Assembly (NCBI RefSeq): GCF_902859805.1
Contig: NZ_CADIKC010000006.1
Coordinates: forward strand, 62,001-126,000
Direction of reading: 5' to 3'
Source: Paraburkholderia sediminicola
Lineage (GTDB): Bacteria; Pseudomonadota; Gammaproteobacteria; Burkholderiales; Burkholderiaceae
DNA length: 64,000 bases
The position numbers were made by a program, and so were the translations under genes. Below the pieces are notes generated by a model, which saw only the letters and a list, made by a program, of their open reading frames with translations, had not been told where the DNA came from and made no database searches. The number at the start of each line of letters is the position of its first letter. Position 1 is the first letter of the stretch. Below are positions 25,239 through 33,171 of the stretch, in pieces.

Positions 25239-27149
25239 ATGGCAGCATCACATTCCTCAGCTTCTCCCAGCACGGACTCCTCGACGGAGCACACGCAGCA
25301 GGCCGGTACGAGCGGCGCATCACCAGCCGCAGGCATGCAGCAGTTATTGGACGCCTGGATGAACGCATGGCGTTCGCTGGGCACGCCGCCCGGCGGCAGC
25401 GGCATGCCGTTCCAGATGCCGCAGGTGCCCCAGATGCCGCCAATGGGCTTGCCGCAGATACCGTCGTTCCCCGGCATGCCCGACTTCAGCAAGCTGGCCG
25501 CAGGCTCCCTGCCGTCAATGCCCTCATTCGCCGGACTCAATGTGCCGAGCGCCGCGATTCCATCGGAGCGTTTGCAAAAGCTGCAAACCGATTATTCGCG
25601 CGAGGCGATGGAGCTGATCCAGCAGGCGGCCACCTCCACGGCGAAAGCCCCCGAACTCAAGGACCGCCGCTTCAGTTCCGACGCGTGGAGCGCGACGCCG
25701 GCCTATGCCTTTACCGCTGCGTGGTATCTGTTGAACGCGCGTTATCTGCAGGAAATGGTCGACGCGCTCGAAACGGAACCGAAGATGCGCGAGCGCGTTC
25801 GGTTCGCGGTTCAGCAGTGGACCGCAGCCGCATCGCCGAGCAACTTCTTCGCGTTGAATCCGGAAGCGCAAAAGACCTTGCTCGATAGCAAGGGCGAGAG
25901 CTTGCGCCAGGGCGTGATGAATCTGCTGGGCGACATGCAGCGCGGCAAGATTTCGCAGACGGACGAATCGCGTTTCGTGGTCGGCGAAAATCTCGCGAAC
26001 ACCGAAGGCTCGGTGGTGTTCGAGAACGACCTCATTCAGCTGATCCAGTACAAACCGCGCACGGCCACCGTGCGTGAGCGGCCGCTGCTGATCGTGCCGC
26101 CTTGCATCAACAAGTTCTACATTCTCGATCTGCAGCCGGAGAATTCGCTGGTCGCGCACGGACTCGATTCGGGTCATCAGGTATTTCTGATTTCGTGGCG
26201 CAACGCGGACGCATCGATCGCAGGCAAGACGTGGGACGACTACGTCAGCGAAGGTGTCCTCAAGGCGATCGAAACGGTCAGCAAGATCAGTGGCCGTGAG
26301 CAGATCAACACGCTGGGTTTCTGTGTGGGCGGCACCATGCTCGCCACGGCGCTGGCGGTGGCGGCCGCGCGCGGCGAACATCCGGCTGCGTCGATGACCT
26401 TGCTCACCGCGATGCTCGATTTCTCGGACACGGGCGTGCTCGACGTATTCGTCGACGAGGCGCATGTGCAGATGCGCGAGCAGACCATCGGCGGCAAGAA
26501 CGGCGGCAAACCCGGCTTGATGCGCGGCATCGAATTCGCCAACACGTTCTCGTTCCTGCGGCCGAACGATCTGGTGTGGAACTACGTCGTCGACAATTAC
26601 CTCAAGGGGCGCACGCCGGTGCCGTTCGATCTGCTGTACTGGAACAGCGATTCGACGAGTCTGCCGGGCCCGATGTATGTCTGGTATCTGCGCAACACCT
26701 ATCTCGAGAATCGTCTGCGCGAGCCGGGCGCGGTGACCACCTGCGGCGAGCCGGTCGACCTCTCGAAGATCGATGTGCCCACCTTCATCTACGGTTCACG
26801 TGAAGACCATATCGTGCCGTGGCAAACCGCCTATGCGTCGGTGCCGCTGCTCTCCGGGCCGCTGAAGTTCGTGCTCGGCGCGTCGGGTCATATCGCTGGC
26901 GTGATCAATCCGCCGGCGAAGAAAAAGCGTAACTACTGGGCGCTGGAAGGCGACGCCAGGACGTTGCCGGAAAGCCCGGACGAATGGCTCGGCGAGGCGA
27001 CCGAAGTGCCTGGCAGCTGGTGGCCCGAATGGACCACGTGGCTCGATCAGTATGGCGGCAAGAAAGTGAAGCCGCGCGCCACGGCCGGCTCCGCCGAATT
27101 CCCGGTGATCGAACCGGCGCCGGGGCGTTATGTGCGGCAACGGGAGTAG
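25239..27149 (+). CDS. phaC: Class I polyhydroxyalkanoate synthase
   Basis: About 636 residues. The catalytic domain is a typical PhaC alpha/beta hydrolase: the lipase-like box GFCVGG with nucleophile Cys362, the aspartate in YGSREDHIVPW and the histidine in LGASGHIAGV. It polymerises (R)-3-hydroxybutyryl-CoA to PHB on granules. The first ~110 residues are Ser/Thr, then Pro/Met-rich (repeated PQ and PxMP words), unlike Cupriavidus PhaC. The frame stays open to 25092, but the likely promoter lies at 25092-25121, so a downstream ATG (25143, 25188 or 25239) is needed. 25239 is preferred, with only a weak AGG in front. Confidence 0.93.
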   Translation: MAASHSSASPSTDSSTEHTQQAGTSGASPAAGMQQLLDAWMNAWRSLGTPPGGSGMPFQMPQVPQMPPMGLPQIPSFPGMPDFSKLAAGSLPSMPSFAGLNVPSAAIPSERLQKLQTDYSREAMELIQQAATSTAKAPELKDRRFSSDAWSATPAYAFTAAWYLLNARYLQEMVDALETEPKMRERVRFAVQQWTAAASPSNFFALNPEAQKTLLDSKGESLRQGVMNLLGDMQRGKISQTDESRFVVGENLANTEGSVVFENDLIQLIQYKPRTATVRERPLLIVPPCINKFYILDLQPENSLVAHGLDSGHQVFLISWRNADASIAGKTWDDYVSEGVLKAIETVSKISGREQINTLGFCVGGTMLATALAVAAARGEHPAASMTLLTAMLDFSDTGVLDVFVDEAHVQMREQTIGGKNGGKPGLMRGIEFANTFSFLRPNDLVWNYVVDNYLKGRTPVPFDLLYWNSDSTSLPGPMYVWYLRNTYLENRLREPGAVTTCGEPVDLSKIDVPTFIYGSREDHIVPWQTAYASVPLLSGPLKFVLGASGHIAGVINPPAKKKRNYWALEGDARTLPESPDEWLGEATEVPGSWWPEWTTWLDQYGGKKVKPRATAGSAEFPVIEPAPGRYVRQRE

Positions 27150-27284
27150 GCTTCAGCGCGCCTGAGGGCGCGGTGGTGTGGCGGTATGAGTGCGCGTTCT
27201 GATAGGTGCAAGGACGCATTGGCAACAAGATTTTTAACTTGACGGGCTGCGGCGTATTTAGCCGATGTCCCGGAGGATATGGAA

Positions 27285-28466
27285 ATGACTGATGTTGTGA
27301 TCGTATCGGCCGCCCGTACGGCAGTTGGCAAATTCGGTGGGTCGCTGGCGAAGATCGCTGCGCCCGAACTCGGCGCAACCGTGATTCGCGCCGTGCTCGA
27401 ACGGTCTGGTCTGAAGCCTGAGCAGGTCAGCGAAGTCATTCTGGGACAGGTGCTGACGGCAGGCTCGGGGCAAAACCCGGCGCGTCAGTCGCTGATCAAG
27501 GCGGGGCTGCCCACGGCGGTGCCGGCCATGACGATCAACGTGGTGTGCGGCTCGGGCCTGAAGTCCGTGATGCTGGCGGCCAACGCGATCATCGCGGGTG
27601 ACGCGGACATCGTGATCGCCGGCGGTCAGGAAAACATGAGCGCCGCGCCGCACGTGCTGCCGGGCTCGCGCGACGGTTTCCGCATGGGCGACGCCAAGCT
27701 GATCGACTCGATGATCGTCGACGGCCTGTGGGACGTCTATAACCAGTACCACATGGGCGTGACGGCAGAAAACGTCGCCAAGGAATACGGCATCACGCGC
27801 GAGCAGCAGGATGCGTTCGCGGCGCTGTCGCAGAACAAGGCGGAAGCTGCGCAGAAGGCGGGCCGTTTCAACGACGAAATCGTGCCGGTCGAAATTCCGC
27901 AACGCAAGGGCGAGCCGCTGCGTTTCGCAACTGACGAATTCGTGCGTCACGGCGTGACGGCTGAATCGTTGGCGGGTCTGAAGCCGGCTTTCTCGAAGGA
28001 AGGCTCGGTGACAGCGGCCAATGCGTCGGGTCTGAACGACGGCGCGGCGGCGGTGCTGGTGATGTCGGCGAAAAAGGCCGAGGCGCTTGGCCTCACGCCG
28101 CTCGCGCGCATCAAGGCGTACGCCACCTCGGGTCTGGATCCGAAGGTGATGGGCATGGGCCCGGTGCCGGCCTCGCGCCGTTGTCTCGAACGCGCGGGCT
28201 GGACGCCGGCCGATCTGGACCTGATGGAAATCAACGAAGCGTTTGCCGCGCAGGCGTGCGCCGTGAATCAGCAAATGGGCTGGGACACGTCGAAGATCAA
28301 TGTGAACGGCGGCGCGATCGCGATCGGCCATCCGATCGGTGCGTCCGGCGCGCGGATTCTCGTCACGCTGCTGCATGAAATGCAGAAGCGCGATGCGAAG
28401 AAGGGTCTGGCGTCGCTGTGTATCGGCGGCGGCATGGGCGTGGCGCTGGCGCTCGAACGCGCTTGA
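27285..28466 (+). CDS. phaA: Acetyl-CoA acetyltransferase (beta-ketothiolase) PhaA
   Basis: 393 residues, the same length as Cupriavidus PhaA. Nucleophile Cys88 is in VVCGSG; the C-terminal catalytic residues are in NVNGGAIAIGHPIGASGAR and CIGGGMG. It condenses two acetyl-CoA to acetoacetyl-CoA, the first PHB step. GGAGG (27272-27276) is 8 nt from the ATG at 27285 but 2 nt from an in-frame ATG at 27279, so 27285 is used. A 6-bp GC hairpin (27157-27172) sits in the gap behind phaC. Confidence 0.95.
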   Translation: MTDVVIVSAARTAVGKFGGSLAKIAAPELGATVIRAVLERSGLKPEQVSEVILGQVLTAGSGQNPARQSLIKAGLPTAVPAMTINVVCGSGLKSVMLAANAIIAGDADIVIAGGQENMSAAPHVLPGSRDGFRMGDAKLIDSMIVDGLWDVYNQYHMGVTAENVAKEYGITREQQDAFAALSQNKAEAAQKAGRFNDEIVPVEIPQRKGEPLRFATDEFVRHGVTAESLAGLKPAFSKEGSVTAANASGLNDGAAAVLVMSAKKAEALGLTPLARIKAYATSGLDPKVMGMGPVPASRRCLERAGWTPADLDLMEINEAFAAQACAVNQQMGWDTSKINVNGGAIAIGHPIGASGARILVTLLHEMQKRDAKKGLASLCIGGGMGVALALERA

Positions 28467-28500
28467 TAGACCTCAAGTCCTGGGGACCCGAGCTCGGGGC

Positions 28501-28560
28501 CTCAAGGTGGGTCAAGCAGGTTCAAGCAGGGTCAAACAGGTTTTAGCAGGCGGTAAGCAG
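28501..28560 (+). repeat. Array of six 10-bp repeats upstream of phaB
   Basis: Six consecutive 10-bp units, exact in spacing and varied in sequence, around a consensus GTCAAGCAGG. They fill the start of the 239-bp gap between phaA and phaB. The remainder holds a GC-rich inverted repeat (CCGCGCGC/GCGCGCGG near 28565-28597). Confidence 0.8.
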
Positions 28561-28705
28561 GGTTGCCGCGCGCCACATTGCAGCAGGTAGCGCGCGGTGA
28601 GCAATGGCCTCGTCGGCCGGTCGCCCGGCGGCAGTGGAGATGAAGCACAGGCGAGGGAAGAGGTAGCCGGTCGGCACCTCGAAAACGAAAAACGGAGTGT
28701 AGTTT

Positions 28706-29446
28706 ATGACACAGCGAATTGCGTACGTAACGGGCGGGATGGGTGGCATCGGCACAAGCATTTGCCAGCGTCTGCACAAAGAGGGCTTCAAGGTGGTCGC
28801 CGGTTGCGGCCCGAACTCGCCGCGCCGCGTGAAGTGGCTCGAAGAGCAGAAGGCACTCGGCTACGATTTCATTGCGTCCGAAGGCAATGTCGGCGATTGG
28901 GAATCGACCAAGGCGGCGTTCGACAAGGTCAAGGCCGAAGTCGGTGAGATCGACGTGCTGGTGAACAACGCCGGTATCACGCGCGACGTCGTGTTCCGCA
29001 AGATGACGCACGAAGACTGGACGGCGGTGATCGACACCAACCTGACCAGCCTCTTCAACGTCACCAAGCAGGTGATCGACGGGATGGTCGAGCGCGGCTT
29101 CGGGCGGGTCATCAACATTTCGTCGGTGAACGGCCAGAAGGGGCAGTTCGGCCAGACCAACTACTCGACCGCGAAGGCCGGTATTCACGGCTTCACGATG
29201 TCGCTGGCGCAGGAAGTGGCCACCAAGGGCGTGACGGTCAACACCGTATCGCCTGGCTACATCGGCACCGATATGGTCAAGTCGATCCGCCCGGACGTGC
29301 TGGAAAAGATCGTTGCGACGATCCCGGTGCGCCGTCTCGGTCAGCCGCAGGAAATCGGCTCGATCGTGGCATGGCTCGCCTCGGACGAATCGGGTTTCTC
29401 CACGGGCGCGGATTTTTCGCTGAACGGTGGTTTGCATATGGGCTGA
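28706..29446 (+). CDS. phaB: Acetoacetyl-CoA reductase PhaB
   Basis: 246-residue short-chain dehydrogenase. The NADPH-binding motif is TGGMGGIG (9-16); NNAG is at 87-90; the catalytic triad is Ser140, Tyr153 and Lys157. The sequence matches PhaB throughout (GYIGTDMVKSI, FSLNGGLHMG). It makes (R)-3-hydroxybutyryl-CoA for PhaC. It lies 239 bp from phaA, so separate expression is possible. Confidence 0.96.
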   Translation: MTQRIAYVTGGMGGIGTSICQRLHKEGFKVVAGCGPNSPRRVKWLEEQKALGYDFIASEGNVGDWESTKAAFDKVKAEVGEIDVLVNNAGITRDVVFRKMTHEDWTAVIDTNLTSLFNVTKQVIDGMVERGFGRVINISSVNGQKGQFGQTNYSTAKAGIHGFTMSLAQEVATKGVTVNTVSPGYIGTDMVKSIRPDVLEKIVATIPVRRLGQPQEIGSIVAWLASDESGFSTGADFSLNGGLHMG

Positions 29447-29511
29447 GTCACCGGCGCGCCGCTCACAAGGCAGCGCGCTTCGACTCAGATGGTTCCGGCG
29501 GCGTCCCGGCT

Positions 29512-29531
29512 GCACAATTGCCCGATTGTGC
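29512..29531. promoter_or_regulatory. Perfect inverted repeat upstream of phaR, candidate PhaR operator
   Basis: GCACAAT (29512-29518) and ATTGTGC (29525-29531) with a 6-nt spacer, 48 nt before the phaR ATG. PhaR proteins repress their own genes, so an autoregulatory site here is plausible. Inferred from symmetry and position. Confidence 0.5.
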
Positions 29532-29579
29532 GCCGGCATGACGCCGTTTCCGCGCTCAACTCGCGCTCAAAGGCGTTAC

Positions 29580-30197
29580 ATGACCACTACTACAAAGAAA
29601 ACAGCCGAACGATTGATCAAGAAGTATCCGAATCGCCGGCTCTACGATACCGAGACAAGCACGTACATCACGCTGACGGACGTTAAGCAGCTCGTGCTGG
29701 ATCAGGAGGATTTCAAGGTCATCGATGCGAAGAGCAACGAGGATCTGACGCGCGCCATCCTGTTGCAGATCATTCTCGAAGAGGAGAGCGGCGGCCTGCC
29801 GATGTTCTCGTCCTCGATGCTCTCGCAGATCATCCGTTTCTACGGCCATGCCATGCAAGGCATGATGGGCACGTATCTGGAGAAGAACATCCAGGCCTTC
29901 ATCGACATTCAGGCGAAGCTCGCCGACCAGTCGAAGAATCTGTACGAAGGCAAGGCGATGAACCCCGAAGTCTGGTCGCAATTCATGAACATGCAGGCGC
30001 CCATGATGCAGGGCATGATGACCAGCTACATCGAACAGTCGAAGAACATGTTCGTGCAGATGCAGGAGCAGATGCAGAACCAGGCGAAATCGATGTTCGC
30101 CACCTTCCCGTTCACGCCAGGTGGTCCGGTGAATGCGGCAGGCGGGCCGGCCACACCGGCTGCTCCGCAAACCAATCCGGAGCCGGAGAAGAAGTAA
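29580..30197 (+). CDS. phaR: PHA synthesis repressor PhaR
   Basis: 205 residues. The N-terminus LIKKYPNRRLYDTETSTYITL is the PHB/PHA accumulation regulator DNA-binding domain; a second granule-associated domain follows (MFSSSMLSQIIRFYGHAMQGMMGTYLEKNI), then a Met/Gln-rich amphipathic region that should touch PHB. PhaR represses phasin and its own gene and leaves DNA when granules form. Start ATG at 29580 is fixed by the family N-terminus. It is followed by about 145 bp without features before the duplicated rimO leader. Confidence 0.95.
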   Translation: MTTTTKKTAERLIKKYPNRRLYDTETSTYITLTDVKQLVLDQEDFKVIDAKSNEDLTRAILLQIILEEESGGLPMFSSSMLSQIIRFYGHAMQGMMGTYLEKNIQAFIDIQAKLADQSKNLYEGKAMNPEVWSQFMNMQAPMMQGMMTSYIEQSKNMFVQMQEQMQNQAKSMFATFPFTPGGPVNAAGGPATPAAPQTNPEPEKK

Positions 30198-30350
30198 GGG
30201 CGCGACGCTGACGCGGCGGGCGGGTCTTTAAGCGTCGGTCCCACGGGCAAACGGCGCAGTAATGGTGTATCCATCGGTGTGCCCGTCGCGCAATGAGGCG
30301 GCGGGTGGACTGCGGCGGCCTGCGCGCCGGGCGCAAGCTGACGGGCGCGG

Positions 30351-30356
30351 TACAAT
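30351..30356 (+). promoter_or_regulatory. -10 element driving dusC (copy A)
   Basis: TACAAT in the first copy of the rimO leader. Transcription would give a dusC leader of about 240 nt containing the truncated rimO frame. Confidence 0.45.
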
Positions 30357-30490
30357 CACGGGTTGCGTGCGCCGGCGCTGTTGCGGGGTGTGGTCCTTGA
30401 GATCCATTTGATCCCGCTATCCCTCAGGCCGCGTCGCAGCGTCTCATTTGTCGCCGTCGCCACTGCCACCGCTGTATCCCAGCCCCATCT

Positions 30491-30562
30491 ATGTCGCAGA
30501 CCCGTTTCCCTACCGCCCCTATGCTTTCGATTCCGAAGGCCGGATTTGTCAGCATTGGCTGA
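30491..30562 (+). pseudogene. Truncated rimO start (23 codons)
   Basis: The frame begins MSQTR and continues through SIPKAGFVSIG, matching RimO residues 13-23 (STPKVGFVSLG). The codon for the conserved cysteine 24 of RimO (TGC) is TGA here. Similarity fades a few bases later. Several differences are synonymous, as if the copy diverged while coding. It could also act today as a leader peptide for dusC, which starts 39 nt after the stop. Confidence 0.7.
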
Positions 30563-30601
30563 CCGTAAGATTCGCCGAAGCTGCTTGAGCGCCATGCCCA
30601 C

Positions 30602-31660
30602 ATGAGCCAGCTGTTTCTTGCGCCCATGGAGGGGCTCGCGGACTACGTGTTGCGCGACGTGCTGACCGGCACGGGCGGGTTCGACGGGTGCGTCTCCGAA
30701 TTCGTCCGGGTGACGGGCTCAGTGCTTCCCGAGCGTGTCTACGAGCGGGATACACCCGAAGTCCTCCACGGAGGCCGCACACCCGGCGGCACGCCGATGG
30801 TGATCCAACTTCTTGGCAGCGATCCTGAATGGATGGCGCTGAACGCGGCCCAGGCGGCCAGTTTGTCGCCGTATGGACTCGATCTGAACTTCGGCTGTCC
30901 CGCTAAAGTCGTCAACCGGCACGGCGGCGGCGCGATGCTGCTCGCGCATCCTGAGCAACTGAACCGGATTGTTTCTTCCGTTCGCGCCGCGGTGCCTGCC
31001 GGCATCGCCGTGACGGCAAAAATGCGGCTGGGCGTGTCCGATACCTCTCTTGCGATCGATTGCGCCACAGCGCTGGCAGAGGGTGGAGCGGCCTCGCTCG
31101 TGGTGCATGCCAGAACGCGCGACCATGGCTACCGGCCGCCGGCCCACTGGGAGTGGATCGCGCGAATCGACGACGCCGTGGACGTGCCGGTCACTGCCAA
31201 CGGAGAAGTCTGGACGGTGGCCGACTGGGAGCGGTGCCGGGCGGTCAGCGGCTGTGCGGACGTCATGATCGGGCGGGGCGCCGTATCGGACCCTTTCCTG
31301 GCTTTGCGCATACGCGGACTGATGGAGCAGACGGCTTCCGGCGAGGAATGGCCGGCCGTGCTGGGTTTGCTCGCCGACTACCTGAGAAAGTTGCAAGCCC
31401 GCGTCGCGGCGCGCCATGAGCACGGACGCGTCAAAATGTGGCTCAGCTATCTGAAGCGGACGTGGCCGCAGGCTGCCGAGCTGCATACGGCCATCCGGCG
31501 GCTGCATGATTCGCGCGACATTCTTGACGTGATCGAACGTGCCCAGGCACTCAGTGGCTTGATCCCGATGCCGGCGCATCAATATGCGGCGCATGGCCTC
31601 GCTGATCCGGCAATGCCCCGCTACCTGGCCGACTGCACGGTCGCCGGCGCGGTACAATAA
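30602..31660 (+). CDS. dusC: tRNA-dihydrouridine synthase, DusC type
   Basis: 352 residues. FMN-binding TIM-barrel features: N-terminal LFLAPMEGLADYVLRDV, DLNFGCPAKVVNRHGGGAML with catalytic Cys99, KMRLGVSD, HARTRDHGY and MIGRGAVSDPF. The length and C-terminal helical domain suit DusC, which reduces U16 in tRNA. AGA codons (for example in HARTRD) and frequent GGA differ from neighbouring genes. The last four residues (GAVQ) and stop are encoded by the start of rimO leader copy B. No strong ribosome-binding site is visible. Confidence 0.92.
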   Translation: MSQLFLAPMEGLADYVLRDVLTGTGGFDGCVSEFVRVTGSVLPERVYERDTPEVLHGGRTPGGTPMVIQLLGSDPEWMALNAAQAASLSPYGLDLNFGCPAKVVNRHGGGAMLLAHPEQLNRIVSSVRAAVPAGIAVTAKMRLGVSDTSLAIDCATALAEGGAASLVVHARTRDHGYRPPAHWEWIARIDDAVDVPVTANGEVWTVADWERCRAVSGCADVMIGRGAVSDPFLALRIRGLMEQTASGEEWPAVLGLLADYLRKLQARVAARHEHGRVKMWLSYLKRTWPQAAELHTAIRRLHDSRDILDVIERAQALSGLIPMPAHQYAAHGLADPAMPRYLADCTVAGAVQ

Positions 31661-31776
31661 AGGGTTGCGTGCGCGGGACGTTGTCCGGGCTGTGGTCTGA
31701 CTGACCATCGGCCCTTGGCCTTGCCGCACCGTCCCCATTTGTCGCCATCGTCACCGCTATACGCCGGACCCATCCT
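31646..31776 (+). promoter_or_regulatory. rimO promoter and leader (copy B)
   Basis: TACAAT at 31653-31658 overlaps the dusC stop codon TAA (31658-31660). The leader to the rimO ATG is 118 nt and matches copy A upstream of dusC. Confidence 0.6.
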
Positions 31777-33168
31777 ATGTCGCAGACCATTTCCCCCGCA
31801 GTGCCGACTCCTTCGACTCCGAAGGTCGGTTTCGTCAGCCTCGGCTGCCCCAAAGCGCTTGTCGATTCCGAGCAGATCATCACGCAGTTGCGCGCCGAGG
31901 GTTACGAGATCTCCGGCACGTATGACGGCGCGGATCTCGTCGTCGTCAACACGTGTGGCTTCATCGACGAAGCGGTGCAGGAAAGCCTCGACGCGATCGG
32001 CGAAGCGCTCAGCGAAAACGGCAAGGTGATCGTCACGGGTTGCCTCGGCGCCAAGCAGAGCGCAAGTGGCTCGAACCTGATCGAAGAAGTGCATCCGAAG
32101 GTGCTGGCCGTGACCGGTCCGCATGCGCTCGGCGAAGTAATGCAGGCGGTACACAATCATCTGCCGAAGCCGCACGACCCGTTCATCGATCTGGTGCCGG
32201 CTGCCGGTGTGAAGCTCACGCCGCGCCACTACGCTTACCTCAAGATTTCCGAAGGCTGCAACCACCGCTGCACGTTCTGCATCATCCCGTCGATGCGCGG
32301 CGACCTCGTGTCGCGCCCGGTCGCCGACGTGATGCTCGAGGCGGAGAACCTGTTCAAGTCTGGCGTGAAGGAACTGCTGGTGATTTCGCAGGACACGAGC
32401 GCATACGGCGTCGACGTGAAATACCGCACCGGTTTCTGGAACGGCAAGCCGATCAAGACGCGCATGACCGATCTGGTCGGCGCGCTCGGCGAACTCGCGG
32501 CGCAATACGGCGCATGGGTACGTTTGCACTACGTGTATCCGTATCCGAGCGTCGACGAAGTCATTCCGATGATGGCCGAAGGTCCGTTCAAGGGCCACGT
32601 GCTGCCGTATCTGGACGTGCCGTTCCAGCACGCGCATCCGGAAGTGTTGAAGCGCATGAAGCGCCCGGCCAACGCCGAGAAAGTGATGGAGCGCGTGAAG
32701 GCGTGGCGCGAAATGTGCCCGGATCTGACGATCCGCAGCACGTTTATCGCCGGCTTCCCGGGCGAGACGGAAGAGCAATTCCAGACGCTGCTCGATTTTA
32801 TCCGCGAGGCGGAACTGGATCGGGTCGGCTGCTTTGCTTATTCGCCGGTCGAAGGCGCGAGCGCCAACGAACTCGACGGTGCGTTGCCCGACGAAGTGCG
32901 TGAAGAACGCCGCGCGCGTTTCATGGAAGTGGCTGAAGAAGTGTCGGCCAAACGGATTGCGAAGAAGGTCGGCAAAACGCTGAAAGTCCTGGTCGACGAG
33001 ATCAATGCCGACGGCGGCATCGGCCGCACGGCGGCGGATGCGCCCGAGATCGACGGCGTCGTGTATATCGCGCCGGCCACCAAGGCGTCGAAGCGTTACA
33101 AGGTCGGCGATTTTGTCTCGGTGAAGATCACCGGCGCCGACGGTCACGATCTGTGGGGCGAGGTCTAA
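31777..33168 (+). CDS. rimO: Ribosomal protein S12 methylthiotransferase RimO
   Basis: 463 residues. N-terminal MTTase domain with cluster cysteines 24, 60 and 89; radical SAM motif CNHRCTFC with Cys161, 165 and 168; and a C-terminal TRAM domain (GKTLKVLVDEI to VKITGADGHDLWGEV). It adds a methylthio group to aspartate 88/89 of S12. The N-terminus has about 15 residues before the family core, the part that is duplicated upstream of dusC. It ends 3 nt before the sugar kinase. Confidence 0.96.
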   Translation: MSQTISPAVPTPSTPKVGFVSLGCPKALVDSEQIITQLRAEGYEISGTYDGADLVVVNTCGFIDEAVQESLDAIGEALSENGKVIVTGCLGAKQSASGSNLIEEVHPKVLAVTGPHALGEVMQAVHNHLPKPHDPFIDLVPAAGVKLTPRHYAYLKISEGCNHRCTFCIIPSMRGDLVSRPVADVMLEAENLFKSGVKELLVISQDTSAYGVDVKYRTGFWNGKPIKTRMTDLVGALGELAAQYGAWVRLHYVYPYPSVDEVIPMMAEGPFKGHVLPYLDVPFQHAHPEVLKRMKRPANAEKVMERVKAWREMCPDLTIRSTFIAGFPGETEEQFQTLLDFIREAELDRVGCFAYSPVEGASANELDGALPDEVREERRARFMEVAEEVSAKRIAKKVGKTLKVLVDEINADGGIGRTAADAPEIDGVVYIAPATKASKRYKVGDFVSVKITGADGHDLWGEV

Positions 33169-33171
33169 GCG

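Larger units (their letters stand above)
30344..30562 (+). repeat. Diverged copy A of the rimO leader (promoter plus first 23 codons)
   Basis: This segment matches 31646-31848. Shared blocks include GGCGCGGTACAAT (identical 13 bp), GGGTTGCGTGCG, a CATTTGTCGCC block and ATGTCGCAGACC. From the ATG onward about 53 of 71 bases agree in an ungapped alignment, counted by eye. Confidence 0.85.

Noticed and set aside
28501..28560. CRISPR array
   Set aside because: Units are 10 bp with no spacers and no cas genes nearby.
30602..31660. dusC as part of an integrated mobile element
   Set aside because: No integrase, transposase or terminal inverted repeats; the flanking direct repeats are diverged rimO leaders, better explained by recombination than transposition.
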